The position numbers and the translations under genes are program-made. A DNA stretch of 64,000 bases from NCBI GenBank assembly GCA_029204225.1, contig CM055102.1:16552678-16616677 (forward strand), read 5' to 3'. Below, one piece after another: positions 56,553 to 64,000 of this stretch (position 1 is its first letter; each line of letters starts with the position of its first letter). This stretch comes from Diphasiastrum complanatum (taxonomy: Eukaryota; Streptophyta; Lycopodiopsida; Lycopodiales; Lycopodiaceae). The notes beneath the pieces were generated by a model that did no database searches, was not told the DNA's origin, and worked only from the letters and a program-made list of their open reading frames with translations.

Positions 56553-56611
<59 letters not shown>
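56553..56611. repeat. (CT)n microsatellite
   Basis: This is a CT tract just inside the element, downstream of the primer site. It continues as degenerate CT/TTCT DNA. Confidence 0.97.
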
Positions 56612-56614
<3 letters not shown>

Positions 56615-56909
56615 TTTCTTTTCTCTCACCATTCTTTTTCACCTAAAAAATCAAAATTTTTGGGGTTAGATTAGTGTGAGTTAGTGTTAGTTTTGCCGTT
56701 TTTTTTGAGTCGTGTTGATTTTTTGTTTGGAAGAGTTGTAGGGAGAGATTGTGAGGTGGGAGGATTAGACCAAACACCCAATCCCTTCGTTAATCCATAA
56801 AATCCATAAAAATCAAAAAAAATCAAAAAAAAAAAAGATTCAAAATCTGTTTTTGGAGAAAAAAAAATTGAGCCAAAATCCCATCAGATTTGATTTTTCT
56901 AAAACCAGT

Positions 56910-58160
56910 GAGCATGAACCTTCGCATGACTGGCAGCAGCTCCAGGGTACTGTCCCAGACCTGCATAGAAGCTTGCGAAGGTTACTTCCCAGCAGATTTC
57001 TAAAAAACAGAGAAAAACCCAAAAAAAATTTAAAAATCTTTTGTAAAAAAAAAAAAAAATCAAAACTCAAAACTAACCTTCGTAGAGCTATCTGAAGTTC
57101 CATCTCATTGAGACAAGGACATAGAGAAGTCTGCAAGAGTTAGATCCCAAAAAAAGTGCCCCTCCCAAGAGCAAAAAGTGGTCTAGAACCTTCTCAGACA
57201 ATAAATTTTTGAGTTTTCTTGGGAAGTAACCTTCGCAGAGCTCTCTGAAGTCCCATATCACTGAGACAAGGACACAAAGAAGTCTGCGAGAATTAGATCC
57301 TTTCAAAAGTGCCCCTGTGAAAGTTCCCAAGAGCAAAAAGTGGCCTAGAACTTTCTCAGAAAACAATTTTTTGAGTTTCCCTGGAAAGTAACTCTCGCAG
57401 GTTGGTAAGCAGGTGGATTTGACTCAGATACAAGCACATACCAGCCTACGAAGATTAGTTCCCAGAAGATCTCAAAATTTGGCCAAAAAACCCCAAAAAA
57501 ATGTACTTTTTTCATGATTTTTTGAGTTTCCTTGGGAAGTAACTCTCGCAGCTTGGTGAGCAAATGAATCTAACTCAGATACAAGTGCATACTAGTTTGC
57601 GAGGGTTCATGCCCAGAAAATCTTAAAATTTTGCAAAAAATTCCCCACAAAATGCACTTTTTAAAAGATTTTTTTAAGTTTCCGTGGGAAGTAACTCTCG
57701 TAGCTTGGTGACCAGGTGAATCTAACTCAGATACAAGTGCATACCAGTCTGCAAGGGTTTGTTTTCATGAAATCTTAAAATTCTGCAAGAAAACCCCAAA
57801 AAAATGCACTTTTTTCAAGATTTTTTGAGTTTCCTTGGGAAGTAACTCTCACAGCTTCGTGAGCAGGTGAATCTGACTCCCCTTCCCCCCCCCCCCGCCC
57901 CCCCCCCCCCCCCCCAAAAAAAAAAAAAAATACACGTTTTTCAAGATTTTTTGAGTTTCTTTGGGAAGTAACTCTTGCAGCTTAGTGAGCAGATGAATAT
58001 AACTCAGATACAAGTGCATACTAGTCTGCGAGGTTTTGTTCCCAGAAAATCTTAATATTTTGCAAAAGAAACCCCAAAAAAAAATGCACTTTTTCCATGA
58101 TTTTTTGGGATCTGCTGGGAAGTAGCCTTTGAAAAGATTTTTATAGATAGATCTAACCTA
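56910..58160 (+). repeat. Leader minisatellite, about 150-bp unit, roughly eight copies
   Basis: The landmark GGGAAGTAACTCTCGCAG or its variants recurs at about 57,222, 57,384, 57,533, 57,686, 57,837, 57,967 and 58,118, with related but more diverged units from about 56,910. Most spacings are 149-162 bases. Each unit carries CAGATACAAG, a GCGAGG or CTGCGAG block, TGCACTTTTT and TTTTTTGAGTTTC. The CTCGCAG and CTGCGAG blocks are complementary, so each unit could form a hairpin. One unit is shortened around a C-run/A-run at 57,885-57,930. Confidence 0.88.
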
Positions 58161-58696
58161 GATCTGGCTACTGTGAAATTTTTGTGAAGATCCAATGGTT
58201 AGATTTAAAAATATCTAAGAAAAAGTGCCGAAAAGTGTCAAAAAACTGAATTTTTTCAAGATCCTGACAAATCTGTCCATCAAAAACTCTTGCGTAACTC
58301 ACATTATCTAGAAATGATCCAGATACAGCTATTGTAGGAAGGTTGAAGGTTATATTCACTCAGATCTGAAGAAATCTCAAAAAAAAAAAAAACATAAAAA
58401 ACCAAGAAAAAAACACTAAAATCACACTGTTAGCCAACTGAAACTGATCAGATCTTGCCAAATCTAGCTTGCAGTCACAACATCTATTAAGACCAACATC
58501 CCTGGATTGAATCAAGTGAATGAACCTCAGATCAAGCCGATCAGTTCCCTCCACATCAACCACTATCCATCCATCATTCTTTTGTCTTATCTCTATTCCA
58601 CCTTCTATTTCCATCTCTGTTAGATAAATCCATTTCTGTCTCTATTCTCATCCATACTGATCCATCGTTTACCGATTCTCTTCTCTTCTTCTTCTC

Positions 58697-58702
<6 letters not shown>

Positions 58703-58790
<88 letters not shown>
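58703..58790. repeat. (CT)n microsatellite
   Basis: This is a perfect CT tract between the minisatellite leader and the gag-like region. Confidence 0.97.
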
Positions 58791-58793
<3 letters not shown>

Positions 58794-58799
58794 CCTTCC

Positions 58800-60650
58800 C
58801 CCAAAAAAACAAAAAAGGTTGGAACACTTGAGTCATTGAGCAAACCTTGAAGCAATTCACCAACCAGCTACTTTGCGACATTCTAGTGCTGAACTATGGA
58901 GACCGCCCTTGTAAGATTATCGAAATTAAAAAAAGTTTCATGATGAAACAATCTGGACTACACCTATCGGATCTATCATCTAGTGAAGGATTGTGATCCC
59001 CCGATTTCCCAATAGATCATCATGGCAAAATACTATGCCAGACTGCCCAAAAGGATCAGATCTGGTATAGAAGAGTTAGCATCCTATGTATCGCTTGCAC
59101 AACTTTGTAAGGATGTTGCCTTGATGGAAATCTCACTCGGGAAGAAGGATTTTCCCTATCCAGATGGGGAATCAGAGGAACAAAGGTCGACAACGAGCAA
59201 TGATCCAACAAGAATGGAACCCCATGCAAGGCAACAAAGTGCAGCAAGGTTACTTGTTCTACTTTGGAAACCCACCCTATATATCAATTTCATTCGTCAA
59301 ATTCCCCATTTATCAAGTGCAGCGGAAGACTAAGAACCTTGCACTTCAAACTATCAAGAAGCTTATGCTCGCTCTATTAAGTTTCTTGAAAAGGACGAAT
59401 GTACCTTCTGCTTTGGAGATGATCCAAGTACCAAGTGTCCAATCAAGAATCTGTGCTTATCAAAAGGACAAAATACAGAGCAACAAGTTCATCGACAGCA
59501 AGATCCAGCGGTTCAACGGTCAGAAGCAGAATCAAGCCAACAAGGAGCTCACCAGAAGGATTGATGTCAGATTGATCCATCTAAATCACAAGTTTCTTCA
59601 ACAAACAGTGGCAAGGTAGAAGTTTTTGTTATATCCTCTTGCATGTCACCGAACTCAATAGAGGACCATAACAGCCTATCCGTGTATTTTGTGGAAGATC
59701 CAAAGGAAAATCTGTTACCGGTGTATGTCTATCAAATTAGAGGCGATGGCATACTGCACTCAATTAGGTGCTATGGATGCGGAGGAAAACACCATTGTGC
59801 TAAATGACATGCACCTAGAGGCACCCTTCTACCTCGAACGTAATACAAAAGAAAAATCTTAGTGCCACCGGTTTATGAAGCGAGTGACGAAGAGGACAAT
59901 CTGGAAAAAGTCCCAAAGTACACAAAGATACCTTGGGCAAACAAGTAAAACCATCACAAAAGACAGAGATGGTAGAATCCATCACGCCAATGGTAACTGA
60001 GGAAGTCAAGAAATTGGCATCTGAAGAAGTCCAACGGATTTTACCAAGTCTCTTGGTGTAGTCACTGCAAAGAATTCTTAGTGATGGACTACAAAGTGAA
60101 CTAGCGTCAACAAGGCAACTTGAAGGCAATTCAGCACAAGATCCAAGAAAAAGTACCATCACACAACCTTCATTGGGAAAGTGCAATGACCAAGGAAAGA
60201 CTAAAGTTGATGATTGTCCCTCAATGAGCAAGATTCAACCAAAGTCTCATTGTTCCATAATGCAGCAGCCCAAACCAACGCCAAATCCGGGTATATCCAT
60301 TCTTCAAAGGCCAAATCCAAGGAATCCAAGCCCAAATAGGCCTCCAGTACAACAAGCACCAATGCCTACAATGACAAAGCCTTGTCTTCAATCTATGATA
60401 TTGACTACTGAGGAAAGTCGTCAGGTTATGGCATACCTCGAATACTTGGACAGACAAGAAAGTCAAGCTAGCACGTCAGATCTACCTTACGATTTGGGAG
60501 AATCTATAACATTGGGACCAGTTGCGAAAATCTATGAGGATCCAATTTTATCTTGGGATACTCTGATGGAATGCCTCAACTACCCAATTGTTGATGAACA
60601 AGGTTATCCGGAATGGCCACCAGACCCTTATGGGTATTATTGAAAATCTG
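58800..60650 (+). pseudogene. Gag-like region of the non-autonomous LTR element
   Basis: From ATG at 59,022 a frame encodes MAKYYARLPKRIRSGIEELA and VSLAQLCKDVALMEISLG, like the segment that precedes the zinc knuckle in gypsy gag. After frame changes, IRCYGCGGKHHCAK at about 59,764-59,805 is a CCHC knuckle in which the last Cys codon is TGA. The final frame (60,173-60,643, 156 codons) is Pro/Asn-rich, then has LTTEESRQVMAYLEYLDRQE and ends in an acidic/aromatic tail PEWPPDPYGYY. It might be a separate small protein. Function is uncertain beyond 'gag-like'. Confidence 0.55.
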
Positions 60651-60829
60651 GCAAGTCCTAGTTCTTGCTGATCATCCACTAATAAAGCCTCAAGTTCTAC
60701 GGAAGCGAATTCTATCCACGCTTTTCTTGAAGCACCCATGTCCCAACAATAAAAGAACCGACAACAGCGCCCCTTCATGACAGTCACAACCTAGTGTCGA
60801 GGAACCGACACTACTTTGGGTCGTGGACC

Positions 60830-61313
60830 TGTTGTGGGTATTTCCTGCACAATAGTAAACAAGTGGGTCCCACCACTTAAAATATTGTTGGCCAAGCCTT
60901 CTATTGGGCCCCGCCATAGTACATTGTAAGTAGGGTAATAAGTGCGAGGACACTAGCATCCTGCGCATGTAAGCCCAACCCAATGAGCACAAGTAGTAAT
61001 TTGTAATTCCTAGGAATAAGAGACTAGGGGCTTCAAACTCTAAAATGACATTAGAGACCCTAAGTCAAGTTGCAAAGAAAAAAAATTAAAAGGGCCCAAC
61101 TTAAAACTCACATGAATCATGTGAGTGCCCTTGTGCTTTCTTAGCACCAATAGATTTAAGTTGTATTTATTTTAAAGACTTGGATTCGAATCCTTGCCCC
61201 AATGAAGTGGCCAATGAGAGTGAAGGGGGCTCACCTCTAAAATCTATAAGAGAGAGCCATTTCTTTTGTATTGTATTATCTTCCATTCTCATTCTAATAA
61301 AACTCTCTTGGTT

Positions 61314-61399
<86 letters not shown>

Positions 61400-61597
61400 A
61401 TTGGGATAAAATAGCTTTGGGTAGGCACTCAAGCCCCCAAATCCTTTCTCAACCTAGGTGTTCTCTCTCTCCCTCTCTCCACTCTCTTTCTCCTCTCTCT
61501 TCTCTCTTCTCTCTACTCTCTCTCTTCATGTTATGCAGGTGAAGGCGAGGTTGTCGCTCCCAATGACAGACCCCTATGCTACATCGACGACACAACA
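60830..61597 (+). repeat. 3' LTR of the non-autonomous element
   Basis: This 768-base copy has TGTTGTGGG/CACAACA ends and one CT region at about 61,319-61,397 (interrupted by a single extra T). It has an insertion of about 50 bases around 61,400-61,450 that is absent from the 5' LTR. Divergence from the 5' LTR is clear, so the insertion is old. Confidence 0.9.
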
Positions 61598-61722
61598 CTC
61601 CAGCTGGCCTGTCAAGTGGTGGACTCTCTGTCCTCTCTTTTTTCCTCTCAATTTTCAACTACGCGACCTGATCAGTGAAAGGCTACAAAGTTTGCCTCGC
61701 CGCCAATTGGCCGCGAGACTGC

Positions 61723-62533
61723 TCAATAGCTCATCGTCAAGAGAGCATCTGGTGGAGTTGTTGTTGGAGGCCCGTTAAGACAGCCTAGCAACCTAGAGCC
61801 TGAGTATTCCAGCTGGCCAGGCCACAAAGGTGGCAGAGTTACAATGGGTGGTGGAAGAGGTGTGGTGACAGAGGCGGTGGTAGAGAAAAGGGTGATGATG
61901 GAGGTGGTGAGAGCGGCGATGGTGGAAACAACTGTGGGACGAACGAGAGAAGAGGTTAGTGAACATAGACTGAGGGGTGATGTGGCGATGGCAAGAGTGG
62001 TAATAATGGGGGAGAAAATAGAAGTTGTAACAATGGAGGAAATGGGGGGAAGTAGTGGCTGGGCGAACGAGGTTGTGAGGTGGAGATACGATTTGAAGGA
62101 TTGGGGAGGAATGTGTGGGACTGGTGTGCATGGGGGTGGATACGTAGGAGATGAGGCAAATGAGAGCAACTGCTAGCCTACCAACAATGTCGTAAGTGCG
62201 TCCTTGGGAGTGGAGCTGACTGATGGGGAGGATGGAGTTGGCTGATGGGGAGGATGGCATAGGCGTTCGGACACCTATGTTTTCCATATGAGTGTAGGCT
62301 ATGATAGTAATCAGACCACCGCAGGTGATCTGAGTCGGGCACTTGAAAGCAGCCTGCAACTCCTTAGCGAGAAGCGAGGCCCAATCATAAACAGTCGTCG
62401 GTCCCTCCATCATGGTCATCATGACTACAACTTGCTTGGACACGCATAGGGGGCGGTGGGAGCTCACAAGGATGGTGGCGGACAATAATTCCATCGCAAT
62501 ACGGAGATTCGGATTCACGGTATGCGTAATCAA
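61723..62533 (-). pseudogene. Unrecognised open frames flanking the LTR element
   Basis: A frame of 246 codons (62,533-61,793) begins MITHTVNPNLRIAMELLSAT and contains VYDWASLLAKELQAAFKC and ITCGGLITIIAYTHMENIGV. It then becomes a His/Ser/Pro-rich low-complexity stretch. The first half looks protein-like and could be the N-terminal part of the same element-borne protein whose coiled coil lies beyond the LTR insertion (55.7-54.7 kb). I recognise no domain. Confidence 0.35.
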
Positions 62534-62848
62534 AAATCCATCAGTACATCAAATTTTTACACAGGCAAAGGCACTTTATACAGAATGAGATTTTCTACTT
62601 ATAGGGTCCTGTTGACACTTTTCTAACTTGCCTAACTTGGTTCCGATCTATCTTGAAACTATTGCTTATCTACGCTAAGGGGCAGCTTCCTAATTTAACT
62701 GGGTCAATCTACAAGTAAATCTAACCTAAAAAAACTAACTTATGTAACTCGTCTATTCTAGACTGATCTAAACTAGTCTACACTACTAGCTAGCCTATCT
62801 AACCACCTAAATCTGCGGATCATGGTCAACTACTATTCTAATCTAAGG

Positions 62849-63340
62849 ATCGGATATGGGACTTCTATGATTAACTAGATCTACATCTACCCTAAGAGTT
62901 GAACTAGTCTAAAATATACTCGATTAACTATTTGTCTAGATTTGATCTAAATGCTACCTTCCTAGGCTGACTTAACTAACAGATCTATCTAAACTAGGAT
63001 CAACTACTTAAAAAAATCTAATCTGGCCTAACTTAATCTAAGGGTCGCGGTCAACAAGTACCCTATTCTATGGGCCTTGATTAGTTACTCTAAGATTAAT
63101 TGGTCTAAAACCTATTCTACAGATTGGGATACCTAGATCTAGTTGGCATTCCTAGATGAATCCTAGTTACTGGGTCTGGGATCAGATCTAGGACTTCTAA
63201 GGTTAACTAGATCTACATCTACCCTAAGGGTCGAACTAGTCTAAAATCTACTCGACTAACTATTTGTCTAGATTTGATCTAAATGCTATCTTCACTCTGA
63301 CTTAACTAACAGATCTATCTGAATTAGGATCAACTACTAT
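62849..63340 (+). repeat. Direct repeat pair, about 160-bp unit
   Basis: Sequence from GGACTTCTA through AACTAGATCTACATCTACCC and GTCTAGATTTGATCTAAATG to GGATCAACTACT occurs at about 62,849-63,007 and 63,180-63,340, about 90 per cent identical. The whole region from 62,530 is rich in CTAA, CTAG and GATCTA motifs and carries no gene. Confidence 0.85.
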
Positions 63341-63359
63341 GGGTGTTGATGGTTCATTG

Positions 63360-64000
63360 TGAGTAGAAGAAGATGACAAGGATGGCGCTTCTGGCACATG
63401 CCTGAGCTCAACATCGACAAAGTAGTAGCGACGCAACCTACTGCCATTGATGGGCGTGTCGAGCAAATTGCCTTACAGGTCGGCAAGGATGACTGCGCCA
63501 ATAGGTCAGATCTCTACTACCTTGTATGATCCTTCTCCTTGAAAATTAACTTGCCTTTATGTGCCTTGGCGTTATATAACAGGGCTAATTCCTCCCTTAA
63601 TGAGGTCCTTGGTCTTGATATTCCGATCGTTCCAGGGCCTTCCGTCGCTATCTTGATATTCCATCTCTAACAGCTAGGGCATGAAGTGCTAGGAAGTGAG
63701 TTTCATGAAGTTGAAGAAGGTTGTTTATCTCCTCTTGGTGGATTCCTCTATACAAAGTCATTCAGTGATGGCGACTCTCAGACTTGGAACAACAAACTCA
63801 GCAGGACATTATGGCTTCTTGTCCATACACCCATTAGAAATTGGAGTTTGTCTAGTACTCACTTTGAATGTGGTTTTGAAAGCCCATAAGGCTGCATAAG
63901 GTTGTGTTCCCAATCCGATCACGAAGCTTCAACCATCTTCGTGATAATTTTGCAGAGGGCCTTGTTCGACGATTCTGCTTTTCCATTGCAACGCAGGACA
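63360..64000 (-). pseudogene. Gypsy integrase C-terminal part, decayed
   Basis: Across two minus-strand frames: ALWAFKTTFKVSTRQTPIS (the ALWAYRT..K..TG.TPF motif), WVYGQEAIMSC (the YG.EAV.P motif) and EFVVPSLRV. Further on are blocks of the C-terminal chromodomain-like region, such as LALLYNAKAHKGKLIFKEKD and GRPWNDRN. These are integrase landmarks downstream of the catalytic core in plant gypsy elements. The frame has many stops. The rest of the element should lie beyond the window end. Confidence 0.75.

Larger units (their letters stand above)
55680..61597 (+). mobile_element. Non-autonomous gypsy-type LTR element with CT-rich LTRs
   Basis: Two LTRs start TGTTGTGGG and end CACAACA (55,680-56,491 and 60,830-61,597). 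A tRNA-Asp-type primer site follows the first directly. The 4.3-kb interior has a tandem-repeat leader and a gag-like region with one zinc-knuckle relic. No protease, reverse transcriptase or integrase is seen, so it depends on a partner. The flanking five bases (TTTCA left, CTCCA right) do not form a perfect target duplication. Confidence 0.88.

Noticed and set aside
61178-61196. GGATTCGAATCC resembling a tRNA T-arm / B-box
   Set aside because: It lies inside the 3' LTR of the non-autonomous element, has no A-box or cloverleaf around it, and the matching position in the 5' LTR is altered. It is probably coincidence.
61844-62176. Plus-strand Val/Gly/Glu-rich frame
   Set aside because: It overlaps the more protein-like minus-strand frame and has low-complexity composition.

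Overview
The window is land-plant nuclear DNA. It holds one gene I believe is complete and functional, a plastid ferritin, embedded in a dense, partly nested set of decayed mobile elements. The evidence for a plant is the ferritin itself (transit peptide plus the eight-exon plant gene structure), Ty1/copia and Ty3/gypsy elements primed by tRNA-Met and tRNA-Asp, and a TNP2-type CACTA transposon. Very long AG/CT, AC, AT and TG tracts and the low gene density suggest a large, repeat-rich genome. The ferritin core differs noticeably from flowering-plant ferritins, and two reverse-transcriptase families that are unusual in flowering plants are present. I lean towards a non-flowering vascular plant (fern or gymnosperm), with low certainty.

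Layout. 1-5.3 kb: AG tract, low-complexity and strand-skewed DNA, probable flank or LTR of a gypsy element. 5.36-9.99 kb: gypsy element (tRNA-Asp-like primer site, broken gag) split by a deleted copia element that still has both LTRs and a 5-bp target duplication. 10.86-11.65 kb: copia RNase H end, an LTR, then a primer site. 11.9-18.24 kb: a large inverted duplication of an unrecognised intron-containing gene. Its 3.5-kb loop carries a decayed histone H3/CENH3-like fusion gene with a promoter-like array of five G-boxes. 18.2-21.2 kb: gypsy remnants and an AG tract. 21.2-21.96 kb: tandem duplication bounded by AG tracts. 22.2-25.5 kb: pieces of two unusual reverse-transcriptase families. 26.1-28.3 kb: a urease-accessory (UreD-like) exon fragment and four minisatellites. 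30.64-36.61 kb: near-complete copia element with AG...CT LTR termini. 37.04-39.57 kb: ferritin gene. 40.4-43.4 kb: gypsy fragments, a probable LTR, TG tract. 44.3-47.5 kb: second copia family. 48.07-49.35 kb: 5'-truncated relative of the first copia element. 49.35-54.2 kb: CACTA transposon. 55.68-61.60 kb: non-autonomous LTR element with CT tracts in its LTRs and a 150-bp minisatellite. 62.8-64 kb: direct repeats and gypsy integrase.

How the parts relate. Ferritin acts alone in plastid iron storage; nothing else here belongs to its pathway. The elements form a layered record of insertion. Many nonsense codons in them (TGG to TGA, and inferred CGA to TGA and CAG to TAG) fit decay of methylated cytosines. 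The most unusual object is the histone H3-like reading frame with a C-terminal extension inside the inverted duplication.
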